From: Scatocola faecipullorum
Lineage (GTDB): Bacteria > Pseudomonadota > Alphaproteobacteria > RF32 > CAG-239
NCBI GenBank assembly: GCA_018714685.1
Contig: DVNC01000045.1
Span: 1 to 6,486, forward strand
Length of the DNA stretch: 6,486 nt
Direction: 5' to 3'
Shown: positions 1 to 6,207 of the stretch, one piece after another
Layout of the letters: each line of letters starts with the position of its first letter
Numbering within the stretch: the stretch's first letter is position 1
Made by a program: the position numbers and the translations under genes
Notes under the pieces: model-generated
What the model was told of the DNA's origin: nothing
The model's database searches: none
What the model saw: the letters and a program-made list of their open reading frames with translations, nothing else

Positions 1-401
1 ACCTGTCTTCAACGTCGGGCTGTTTGGGAACGGCCGTCAAATGCCCGTTTGAAAACAAATACAACTGCATAGCCCAGTCCAATCTTTCCGAATATTCCAA
101 AAACAGCAGTAACTGGTGGTACAAAGACAAAGGTACCGGTCTGATCTTTCAGGGCGGGAAAATTTATGTATCGACAACAACCGAAAGCGGAACTTATGTC
201 AGCTTTCCAAAATCATTCAGCAGCAAACCAATGACCCTTGTTGTCAGTCCCTATGATACGACAGATGACAGCCCTGCAGATAAAAACTATGTTACAACGA
301 CAAGAAACATCTCTAGCTCATCATTTTATGTAAGACTTTGGGATACTGAGAAGAGTGAGCCTCGCAGAGGTTATGCCAGCTGGTTTGCCGTCGGTTATTA
401 A
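1..401 (+). CDS. 3' fragment of a protein with a gp53-like tail-fibre/adhesin C-terminal domain
   Basis: The frame is open from the left edge (first full codon at position 3) to TAA at 399-401, so the true start lies outside the window; an in-frame TTG at 24 has no good ribosome binding site and is not taken as a start. About 133 residues remain. Three cysteines occur early (GC, KCPF, NCIAQ). The last ~95 residues show a pattern like the C-terminal domain of phage tail-fibre gp53-type proteins: a glycine followed by LIFQGGKIYV, then VSFPKSFSSKP, a V-rich strand, and the terminal ASWFAVGY. This domain is a trimeric beta-sandwich in phage fibres and also occurs on surface or secreted bacterial proteins. 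No phage genes are visible nearby, so a bacterial surface protein is as likely as a prophage remnant. Domain call moderate; whole-protein function unknown. Confidence 0.6.
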   Translation, partial: LSSTSGCLGTAVKCPFENKYNCIAQSNLSEYSKNSSNWWYKDKGTGLIFQGGKIYVSTTTESGTYVSFPKSFSSKPMTLVVSPYDTTDDSPADKNYVTTTRNISSSSFYVRLWDTEKSEPRRGYASWFAVGY

Positions 402-436
402 AAAAAAGCCCCTGCTGAAGTGCGGGGCTTTTTTTT
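401..436. terminator. Rho-independent terminator, probably bidirectional
   Basis: A hairpin with arms AGCCCC and GGGGCT and a loop of about 11 bases is flanked by a run of A on the left and a run of eight T on the right. It begins at the stop codon of the plus-strand gene on its left and ends 12 bases before the stop codon of the minus-strand gene on its right. The A-run on one side and T-run on the other let it act on both convergent transcripts. Confidence 0.85.
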
Positions 437-447
437 AATCGGAAAGC

Positions 448-744
448 TTAATCAATTTGCACGGCCTTTTTTCCGTCTGTTTCAACAACCGTCAGATTTT
501 CAGCCTGAACTCCCGCTTCCATTTCACAATAATGCAGGCGGGTTGTTTTGTAAGTATGTCCAGAAAGCATTTCCTTGACATAATACATTCCCTTTGCATA
601 AACAACCAGACAAAAATGGATTGTTTTTTCGCAACCGGTAAACACACTTGAGAGTACGGGCATTTCGCTCAAAAAGCAGGCATCTTCGGGAAAGGCTTTC
701 TTCATTTTCTGCAAGCCGTCTTCCATTGTTAAAATTCTACTCAT
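448..744 (-). CDS. Small hypothetical protein, about 98 residues
   Basis: The minus-strand frame ends with TAA at 448-450, next to a terminator it can share. The chosen start is ATG at 744-742, giving a protein that begins MSRILTMEDGLQKMKKAF. An upstream TTG at 792 would add 16 residues and another ATG at 726 would remove six. None has a clear Shine-Dalgarno sequence, so the start is uncertain; a TATTAT at 777-772 could be a -10 element that favours the 744 start. The protein is not recognised. It has a charged, probably helical N-terminus, a middle part rich in beta-forming residues (IHFCLVVYAKGMYYVKEML), three cysteines and no signal peptide or membrane segment. It is isolated between a convergent and a divergent gene. 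Plausible composition and terminator placement argue that it is real, but this is not proven. Confidence 0.5.
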   Translation of the reverse strand: MSRILTMEDGLQKMKKAFPEDACFLSEMPVLSSVFTGCEKTIHFCLVVYAKGMYYVKEMLSGHTYKTTRLHYCEMEAGVQAENLTVVETDGKKAVQID

Positions 745-886
745 GATAATTAATGTTTTAGGTACGACATCATAATATTTCCATGCCAACAAGCTAGGTC
801 ATGTCAGGCAAGAAGTCAATAAATTTATTTGCCACCCTTTATATTCCGAAATCAACGCATAAATAATCGGAACATTTGTTTTTTTT
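745..886. other. Divergent intergenic region without a recognisable gene
   Basis: An AT-rich stretch lies between the small minus-strand gene and the porin gene and should contain promoters for both. A TTGCCA at 829-834 and AT-rich hexamers TATATT (840-845) and TAAATA (860-865) are present, but no pair has acceptable spacing, so no promoter is assigned. A T-rich run (879-886) sits directly before the porin ribosome binding site. Confidence 0.5.
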
Positions 887-891
887 AGGAG
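887..891 (+). promoter_or_regulatory. Ribosome binding site of the porin gene
   Basis: AGGAG lies seven bases before the ATG at 899 and fixes this start. It follows a run of eight T and is the clearest Shine-Dalgarno sequence in the left half of the window. Confidence 0.8.
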
Positions 892-898
892 CCGAGGG

Positions 899-2164
899 AT
901 GAAAACACAACATTACATTTTAGGAATTTCATTGTTGGCGCTGGGATTAAACCTGCCGACGGAAGCTGCCGCCCAGACAGCAACCGTTTATGACAGCCAA
1001 CAAAGTCTGCAAAACGAAATCAACAAATCTAAAAGCGCCAAGGAGCGCATTGCCTCCAACCGAGTACGGAGAAATCACACCTTCAGCGATTTCGGCCAGG
1101 CTTATACCGATTTCAAAAACCGTCTCAATAAAGATTACGGTTTTGATTACTCGGTTGACATTTCTTATATGGGGCAGCGGGTGGCGCCAAACGGCAAAAA
1201 GAACTCCATGCAGACTTATATCTATCCGTCCATTACCTGGACAACCTTTAATAACGAATACGGCACGGGAACTTTAAATGCTGCCTATACCATAATCCGA
1301 TACGGCGGCAAAAACGGCAGCTGGCTCGGCAACCGCATCGGCGTTCAGACCGGCATAAACGATTACACCACCGCGCAAAACTCTTTCGACGAATTATATT
1401 ACAGTTATCAGCTGGGCGGCAAATGGAACTGGCTGACACTCGGCCTCGGCCAATTTCCGCTTTATAATTTTGACGGCTCGGCTTATGCTGCCAACCAGCA
1501 GGTTAACTTCATCAACTATGCTTTGTCGCAAAACGGCTCGTCAACTTATTCTACCGCCGGGGTCGGCTTGTATGCGCAAATTGCGCCGAATGAAGACTGG
1601 ACTTTCGTTTTCGGCGGACAAGACGCTACCGATATCGACGGCACCAGCGTTCAACTGAATAATTTCAGCGATGAACATTACACGTCATTCGCCTCGCTTT
1701 CCTATACCCCGACAATTAAGGGTTTGGGCGCCGGACAATATTCGGTTATGCTTTATAACGTTCCGGGAGTCAAAAAGCAGCCGGAAACCACCAACGGCTG
1801 GTCACTCAACATCAGTCAGGATTTGGGCGAAAAGCTGGCAATTTTCGGGCGTGTCAACGGTGTATCGGGACACACGGCCACCATTAACCAGTCTTATGTT
1901 CTGGGCGCGGTTTACAACAATCCGCTGGACCGCAATCCGTTAGACCAGATAGGCTTGGCCTTTGCCTATAACAAAATAGACGAAGATGCCGTCGGTTCCA
2001 AACTCAACCATGACAGCGAAAAAATTATTGAGGGCTACTGGGCCTGGGGCATTTCCAAGTGGATGACGCTGACGCCGGATATTCAGTTTTACATTGATCC
2101 GGCCTCTAATCCGAAATCTGATTATGCAACCGTCTTTACCCTTCGCTCCACTTTTTTCTTTTAG
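899..2164 (+). CDS. OprB-like carbohydrate-selective outer-membrane porin
   Basis: The 421-residue product starts with a Sec signal peptide (KTQ, then a hydrophobic stretch at about 6-19, with likely signal peptidase I cleavage after TEAAA at 25). Residues ~30-60 are polar, charged and probably helical. The rest is a beta-barrel: alternating aromatic and polar strands, glycine-rich turns, no cysteine, and a final TLRSTFFF ending in Phe, the usual outer-membrane insertion signal. The phrase WLTLGLGQFPLYNFDG near the middle and TLTPDIQFYIDPASNP near the C-terminus resemble OprB-family (carbohydrate porin) signatures. The family forms channels for passive uptake of sugars or other small solutes. 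The substrate cannot be read from sequence. The gene is monocistronic: own ribosome binding site and own terminator. Another barrel family of similar size is possible but less likely. Confidence 0.82.
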   Translation: MKTQHYILGISLLALGLNLPTEAAAQTATVYDSQQSLQNEINKSKSAKERIASNRVRRNHTFSDFGQAYTDFKNRLNKDYGFDYSVDISYMGQRVAPNGKKNSMQTYIYPSITWTTFNNEYGTGTLNAAYTIIRYGGKNGSWLGNRIGVQTGINDYTTAQNSFDELYYSYQLGGKWNWLTLGLGQFPLYNFDGSAYAANQQVNFINYALSQNGSSTYSTAGVGLYAQIAPNEDWTFVFGGQDATDIDGTSVQLNNFSDEHYTSFASLSYTPTIKGLGAGQYSVMLYNVPGVKKQPETTNGWSLNISQDLGEKLAIFGRVNGVSGHTATINQSYVLGAVYNNPLDRNPLDQIGLAFAYNKIDEDAVGSKLNHDSEKIIEGYWAWGISKWMTLTPDIQFYIDPASNPKSDYATVFTLRSTFFF

Positions 2165-2170
2165 AAACCG

Positions 2171-2195
2171 CAGCCGGAGCATTCCGGCTGTTTTT
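2171..2195 (+). terminator. Rho-independent terminator of the porin gene
   Basis: A perfect 8-bp stem (CAGCCGGA / TCCGGCTG) with a four-base GCAT loop is followed by five T. It starts seven bases after the porin stop codon. Confidence 0.92.
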
Positions 2196-2235
2196 ATATA
2201 CAGCGTCAGAAATTTAACTTTACTTTTACCGGGCT

Positions 2236-2266
2236 TTGACTGTAAATAAAGTATTAATTTTATAAG
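2236..2266 (+). promoter_or_regulatory. Candidate sigma-70-type promoter of the protease/transglutaminase/ligase operon
   Basis: TTGACT (2236-2241) is followed 18 bases later by TTATAA (2260-2265), overlapping TATAAG (2261-2266). Transcription would begin near 2272, giving a leader of only about 15 bases before the ATG at 2289. It lies between the porin terminator and the first operon gene. Called by consensus only. Confidence 0.5.
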
Positions 2267-2288
2267 TAATAATCAATGATGAACAACC

Positions 2289-2837
2289 ATGAAGAAAATC
2301 AGTAAATTTGTAACCGTAATCTTTTTTACCGCCATGTGTGCTGCCTGCCAAAATACTCAGAAAACCCATCCCGTCCCGCCGAAAATTGTTCCGGCGGTCG
2401 AAATCAAACGCCCGGAAACCCCTAAACATGTGCTGGGCATTATCGGCGCTGTGGAACCGATTTATATGCTGCCGATGAAAACGCCGTTTGCGGCCCGGAT
2501 TGACACCGGTGCCGAAAATTCGTCGCTTGACGTTGATAATATGAAAACGTTTGAAAGAGACGGAGAAAAATGGGTCAGCTTTGATTTGGCCAACCGTCAG
2601 GGCGGCGAAAGACATCATTTTGAAAAGAAAATTCTCAAATTTGTGACGATTACCCGCATTCACAAAAGCGAAAAGCGTCCGTCTGTGATGATGGATGTCA
2701 ATTTCGGCGGGCAAATCATCAAAGCCAGATTCTCACTGGCTGACCGCGAAAAATTCGAATATCAGGCTCTGGTCGGCCGCAACATTTTAACCGGCCGCGC
2801 CATTGTCGATACCGCACTTTCCAATACCTTACGCTAG
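2289..2837 (+). CDS. Retropepsin-like aspartic protease lipoprotein ("ATP-dependent zinc protease" family)
   Basis: The product is 182 residues. It opens with a lipoprotein signal: MKKISKF, hydrophobic VTVIFFTAM, then CAAC with the likely lipidated Cys at 20. Gln at +2 would allow sorting to the outer membrane by the E. coli rule. A proline-rich linker (about 28-45) leads to the protease domain. DTGAENSSLD (72-81) holds the putative catalytic Asp72 in the DTGA signature of retropepsin-like enzymes, and LVGRNILTGRAIVDT (161-175) is the second family signature. Length fits a single-domain member that would work as a dimer. The family name (zinc, ATP-dependent) is historical; the motif indicates an aspartyl fold. 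ATG 2289 is the first start after an in-frame TGA at 2280, though its ribosome binding site is weak. First gene of the operon, 16 bases before the transglutaminase-like gene. Inferred role: trimming or removing a peptide made or handled by the next two proteins. Confidence 0.85.
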   Translation: MKKISKFVTVIFFTAMCAACQNTQKTHPVPPKIVPAVEIKRPETPKHVLGIIGAVEPIYMLPMKTPFAARIDTGAENSSLDVDNMKTFERDGEKWVSFDLANRQGGERHHFEKKILKFVTITRIHKSEKRPSVMMDVNFGGQIIKARFSLADREKFEYQALVGRNILTGRAIVDTALSNTLR

Positions 2838-2853
2838 AAAAGAGATTTGACCC

Positions 2854-4389
2854 ATGTTAAAAAAGTTTGTTTCGGTTCGCAAAATTCTTACACTCGGACT
2901 GGTTTTATCCATGCTGTTTGCCGCTTACAGCATTTATTACAAAACCAAAGACTGGGGATTTACCTTTATTCCGAAGCAAACGACCAAAGTGTGGACAATC
3001 GAAGCTCATGTTTCTTTTGAGCCTAACGGCGACCCGATTAAGGTTTCAATCGCCACACCGACAATCAGCGACGACTTCAAAATTCTTGACGAAGACATTG
3101 TTGCTCCCAAATATAAAGTTCAAAAACAGGCAAAGCAAAACCGCGTAATTCTGACCTCGGACAATTTGGAAGCCGAACAGAACATTTATTACCGGGTTCT
3201 GCTGTTTGACAATGAAGATACCCGCGGCAAAACGGCTGCTCCGGTTCCGCCGAAACCGGAAAAACCGATTTTTGACGCTCAGATGACCGCAACGGCGGAA
3301 AAGCTTATGCAGCAGGCAGAGGCCATGCCCGGCGATGAGGTTCAGAAAGTTATCCGTTTGTTCAACCAGACGCCGCCGGATTCAACGGTGGTTGCCTTTC
3401 TGCCGATGAAAAAAACACCGAAGGACGTTTTAAACGCTATCCGCACTCTGCTTGATTTTAAGGGAATTCCCAACCGGACAGCCCGCGGCATCAGGCTGGA
3501 AGAAGACAAACAGTCCTTTACGGCCGATTTGATGCTGGAAGCTTATGCCGACGGCGTTTGGAAACTTTATAACATTGAAACCGGCAAAAAAGGGAAACCG
3601 GAGAATTTCGTTTTGTTCCAGCGCGGCGGCGAATCTCTGATTGATGTTGAGGGCGGCAACAATTCGACAATTAAATTCTCGGTAATGAAGTCGATTACCT
3701 CCTCGCTCAGCCTGGCGGGGAAACGCGCCAAACTGGCCAATCAGGAAACTTCTTTCGGCTTTTCGGTATTTAATCTTCCGCTGAACGAGCAGAACACGAT
3801 TAAATGGCTGACCATTTTCCCGCTGGCGATATTGGTAATCGTTTTAATCCGCAATGTGGTCGGTATTTTGACTATGGGCACGTTTACCCCGATGCTGATC
3901 GCTCTGGCTCTGGTTAAAACCGGTCTGGTTCCCGGGCTTATCTGTTTTTCGATTATTCTGGCGGTCGGCCTGCTGCTGCGGTCGGTTTTATCGCGGCTGA
4001 ACCTGCTGCTGGTGCCGAGAATTTCTGCCGTGGTTATTTTTGTTATTTTGATGATGCAGCTGATGACCATTCTCGGCTATCGTTTCAGCGTTGATATCGG
4101 TTTGTCGGCAGTCTTTTTCCCGATTATCATTATGGCCTGGATTATCGAACGGGCTTCGATTACCTGGGAAGAGGAAGGCTCCAGCAACGCACTGCGCGAG
4201 GTTTTCTTCAGCGTTATCGCCGCAATCATTACTTATGCCATTATCAGCAACGAGGTTATCCGCCATATTATGTTCGTGTTTAACGAACTGAATCTGGTTA
4301 TTTTGTTCATCGTTATGCTGCTCGGCACTTATACGGGCTATCGCCTGACCGAACTGAAACGCTTTGCCCCTCTGGTCAAGGACAAATAA
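2854..4389 (+). CDS. Inactive transglutaminase domain fused to seven transmembrane helices
   Basis: The product is 511 residues. A positively charged N-terminus (KK, RK) precedes membrane helix 1 at about 11-29. Residues ~30-315 form a soluble domain, followed by seven hydrophobic segments at roughly 318-333, 343-357, 359-376, 390-407, 414-430, 448-465 and 479-495. Arg/Lys-rich loops (RSVLSRLNLLLVPR near 376-389, ERASITWEEEG near 432-442) and the lysine-rich tail fit a cytoplasmic C-terminus and a periplasmic soluble domain. The phrases LTMGTFTPMLIALAL and NLLLVPRIS are family signatures. The soluble domain has no cysteine, and its only histidine is near its N-terminal end, so the Cys-His-Asp transglutaminase triad is absent; it is thought to bind peptide rather than catalyse. 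A weak AAGAGA precedes the ATG. It sits between the protease and ligase genes, the known arrangement of these families. Likely role: membrane receptor or transporter-like partner of the ligase product. Confidence 0.88.
   Translation: MLKKFVSVRKILTLGLVLSMLFAAYSIYYKTKDWGFTFIPKQTTKVWTIEAHVSFEPNGDPIKVSIATPTISDDFKILDEDIVAPKYKVQKQAKQNRVILTSDNLEAEQNIYYRVLLFDNEDTRGKTAAPVPPKPEKPIFDAQMTATAEKLMQQAEAMPGDEVQKVIRLFNQTPPDSTVVAFLPMKKTPKDVLNAIRTLLDFKGIPNRTARGIRLEEDKQSFTADLMLEAYADGVWKLYNIETGKKGKPENFVLFQRGGESLIDVEGGNNSTIKFSVMKSITSSLSLAGKRAKLANQETSFGFSVFNLPLNEQNTIKWLTIFPLAILVIVLIRNVVGILTMGTFTPMLIALALVKTGLVPGLICFSIILAVGLLLRSVLSRLNLLLVPRISAVVIFVILMMQLMTILGYRFSVDIGLSAVFFPIIIMAWIIERASITWEEEGSSNALREVFFSVIAAIITYAIISNEVIRHIMFVFNELNLVILFIVMLLGTYTGYRLTELKRFAPLVKDK
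4378..4382 (+). promoter_or_regulatory. Ribosome binding site of the ligase gene, inside the preceding gene
   Basis: AAGGA lies eight bases before ATG 4391 and within the last codons of the transglutaminase-like gene. It decides the ligase start against an upstream in-frame CTG at 4364, and implies translational coupling of the two genes. Confidence 0.8.
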
Positions 4390-4390
4390 A

Positions 4391-5347
4391 ATGTTTGAGA
4401 AACTGTTTTCCGGATTTGCCAGCCCCCGCCGATTGCGCGAAGCGGGCATCCTCGGCATGAACCGGCGCAATTACAACGTTATTGCCAAAAACAACAGGCG
4501 CCGGCTTTATCCGCTGGTGGACGATAAAGTACAAACCAAAATGCTGGCCAATAAAATCGGCATCAATACTCCGGGATTAATCGGTGTTATTGAATATCAG
4601 CACGAAGTCAAAAACATTCTCGACATCGTTAAGAACTATAAGGAATTCGTGGTTAAACCGGCACACGGCAGCGGCGGCAAAGGCGTTTTGGTGATCAAAG
4701 ACTATACGGAAGACGCTTTTACCACGCCTTCGGGCAAACAAATCAGCTACAACGAGTTGTATCAGCATGTTTCCAACGTGCTCAGCGGCCTATACAGTCT
4801 GGGCGGCAAATATGACGTTGCCGTCATTGAAGAACTGGTTCACTTCAGCGATATTTTCGATCAATACAGTTATCAGGGCATTCCTGACGTGCGGGTTATC
4901 GTTTACAAAGGCTATCCGGCAATGGCAATGATGCGGCTGGCAACAGCCGAATCGGACGGACGGGCTAATCTGCATCAGGGTGCCGTCGGGGTCGGCTTGG
5001 ATATTCACAGCGGAAAAGCGATTAATGCGGTTATGCATAATCTGCCGATTACGGTTCACCCGGACACCGGCGTTGATTTGATGAAACTGGAAGTTCCGTT
5101 CTGGAAAGAACATTTGGAAATTGCCACCAAAGCCTATGAGATGACCAATCTCGGCTATCTGGGCGCAGACATTGTGCTGGACAAATTCCGCGGCCCGATG
5201 ATGCTGGAGCTCAACGCCCGTCCCGGCCTGGCAATTCAAATTGCCAACAGCTGCGGACTGGCCAAAGTTTTGAAAAAAATAGACAAGAGCTATCCGAAGG
5301 GACTGACAGCAGCCGAACGGCTTGATTTCGTCTTAAAAAATAACTAA
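4391..5347 (+). CDS. ATP-grasp peptide ligase, alpha-L-glutamate ligase-related (RimK relative)
   Basis: The product is 318 residues and cytoplasmic, with no signal peptide or membrane helix. ATP-grasp motifs appear in order: VVKPAHGSGGKGVLVI (about 87-102) with an ATP-binding lysine and glycine-rich loop; IEELV (146-150); DVRVIVYKGYPAMAMMRL (166-183); SDGRANLHQGAVGVGLDI (188-205); and LELNARPG (272-279), whose Glu and Asn should coordinate magnesium. This matches the alpha-L-glutamate ligase-like branch of ATP-grasp enzymes, which activate a carboxylate as acyl-phosphate and join it to an amine. All expected catalytic residues look present. The N-terminal LGMNRRNYNVIAKNNRRRLYPLVDDK region is also typical of this branch rather than of RimK that modifies ribosomal protein S6. 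It starts one base after the preceding stop codon. Substrate unknown; the name glutamate ligase is by family only. Confidence 0.88.
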   Translation: MFEKLFSGFASPRRLREAGILGMNRRNYNVIAKNNRRRLYPLVDDKVQTKMLANKIGINTPGLIGVIEYQHEVKNILDIVKNYKEFVVKPAHGSGGKGVLVIKDYTEDAFTTPSGKQISYNELYQHVSNVLSGLYSLGGKYDVAVIEELVHFSDIFDQYSYQGIPDVRVIVYKGYPAMAMMRLATAESDGRANLHQGAVGVGLDIHSGKAINAVMHNLPITVHPDTGVDLMKLEVPFWKEHLEIATKAYEMTNLGYLGADIVLDKFRGPMMLELNARPGLAIQIANSCGLAKVLKKIDKSYPKGLTAAERLDFVLKNN

Positions 5348-5367
5348 ATATTCAGCAGAATACCAAA

Positions 5368-5373
5368 AAGGAG
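5368..5373 (+). promoter_or_regulatory. Ribosome binding site of the cyclophilin gene
   Basis: AAGGAG lies six bases before ATG 5380. Its strength supports the long N-terminal form over an internal ATG at 5509, which has only a distant GAGG. Confidence 0.85.
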
Positions 5374-5379
5374 ATTATC

Positions 5380-6024
5380 ATGGCCAAACAAACGAAAGAT
5401 AAAGGAAACAGGGCTGAATCCGAAGCCAAGCTGCTTAAGAACGAGACTAAAAAGCTGGGTAAAAGCTCAACCAAAAACATCGGCAAATCAGAGGTTAAGC
5501 AATTGGATATGAGCAAGACCAGAGCAAAGAAAATCAAACATTCATATAAGGTTAAAGATGCCGAAAACGCTTTGTTGCTTAAACTCAAAGACGGCGAAGT
5601 CGTCATAGAGATGAATCCGGAAATTGCACCGAACCATGTGGCCCGGATTAAAGAGCTGGTTCGCGCCGGCTTTTACAACGGTTTGAAATTTCACCGGGTT
5701 ATTGACGGCTTTATGGCTCAGACCGGATGCCCTTACGGCACCGGAACCGGCGGCAGCGGCAAAAAGCTGAAAGCCGAATTTAACCGTACGCCGCACAAAC
5801 GCGGCACGGTTTCGATGGCGCGTTCGATGATGCCGGATTCTGCCGACAGCCAATTTTTTATCTGCTTTGCCGACTGTCCGTGGCTGGACGGGCAATATAC
5901 CGTCTGGGGTGAAGTGACTTCCGGCATGGAATATGTCGATATGATTAAGAAAGGCACCGGCGCCAACGGTTCCGTTTCGGATCCGGACGAAATTATCAGC
6001 ATGGAAGTTATTGCCGACATTTAA
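5380..6024 (+). CDS. Cyclophilin-type peptidyl-prolyl cis-trans isomerase with lysine-rich N-terminal extension
   Basis: The product is 214 residues. Residues ~62-214 are a complete bacterial cyclophilin domain, which isomerises peptide bonds before proline: LLKLKDGEVVIEMNPEIAP, then FHRVIDGFMAQTGCP with the catalytic Arg106, GTGTGGSGKKLKAEF, GTVSMARSM, ADSQFFICF and WLDGQYTVWGEV with the substrate-site Trp168. No signal peptide is present, so it should be cytoplasmic. Residues 1-59 are an added segment with 19 Lys/Arg against six Asp/Glu, low in hydrophobic residues and probably disordered; typical bacterial homologues of this type begin close to the domain. The extension may bind nucleic acid, ribosomes or acidic membranes, which is inference. 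The gene follows the ligase by 32 bases with no visible terminator or strong promoter between, and ends at a strong terminator, so it is probably the last operon gene. Confidence 0.92.
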   Translation: MAKQTKDKGNRAESEAKLLKNETKKLGKSSTKNIGKSEVKQLDMSKTRAKKIKHSYKVKDAENALLLKLKDGEVVIEMNPEIAPNHVARIKELVRAGFYNGLKFHRVIDGFMAQTGCPYGTGTGGSGKKLKAEFNRTPHKRGTVSMARSMMPDSADSQFFICFADCPWLDGQYTVWGEVTSGMEYVDMIKKGTGANGSVSDPDEIISMEVIADI

Positions 6025-6043
6025 TTTTTCGCCCTGTTCTCAT

Positions 6044-6075
6044 AAATCCGAATCTGAAAAGGTTCGGATTTTTTT
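6044..6075 (+). terminator. Rho-independent terminator ending the operon
   Basis: An 11-bp stem (AAATCCGAATC / GGTTCGGATTT, with one T-G wobble) and a TGAAAA loop are followed by a T-run. It begins 20 bases after the cyclophilin stop codon. Confidence 0.92.
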
Positions 6076-6138
6076 ATACGCCTTTAGTCTAAAGATATAG
6101 AAGCTTTATCTGAACAAAATTTTGCATCTTATGATTAT

Positions 6139-6167
6139 TTGACTCTTTTCAAAGAATGTGATATTCT
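6139..6167 (+). promoter_or_regulatory. Candidate sigma-70-type promoter with extended -10
   Basis: TTGACT (6139-6144) and TATTCT (6162-6167) are 17 bases apart, and TG at 6159-6160 sits one base before the -10, forming an extended -10. The leader would be about 33 bases. An imperfect inverted repeat overlaps the spacer and the -10 (6146-6172). Confidence 0.6.
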
Positions 6168-6207
6168 GAAAATGGTTTTGATTCAGTTATAGTCTATGAG
6201 GTGTATT

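Noticed and set aside
457..651. Plus-strand 64-codon frame opposite the small minus-strand gene
   Set aside because: It has no ribosome binding site, lies directly after a terminator, and no downstream terminator was noticed; the minus frame is longer and better placed.
829..865. TTGCCA with TATATT or TAAATA as a porin promoter
   Set aside because: Spacing is five or 25 bases, outside the workable range; no convincing pair was found.
2226..2714. Minus-strand open frame of 162 codons
   Set aside because: Antisense to the protease lipoprotein, whose DTGA and lipobox motifs establish the plus strand as coding.
4364..4390. Upstream CTG start that would lengthen the ATP-grasp ligase by nine residues
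   Set aside because: It overlaps the preceding gene, CTG is a rare start, and AAGGA lies eight bases before ATG 4391, where the conserved protein begins.
3988..4470. Minus-strand open frame of 160 codons across the end of the membrane gene and start of the ligase
   Set aside because: It lies antisense to two well-supported genes, and its Asn/His/Gln-rich translation is typical of the reverse of membrane-protein codons.
4790..5239. Minus-strand open frame of 149 codons
   Set aside because: Antisense to the ligase catalytic region, with no recognisable domain or start signal.
4391..5347. Identification of the ligase as RimK (S6 glutamylation enzyme)
   Set aside because: The N-terminal region and the neighbouring transglutaminase-7TM gene match the separate RimK-related ligase branch instead.
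5352..5606. Minus-strand open frame of 84 codons with a hydrophobic, membrane-like translation
   Set aside because: It is the complement of the lysine-rich cyclophilin N-terminus; antisense of Lys codons reads as Phe/Leu, which explains the hydrophobicity. No ribosome binding site.
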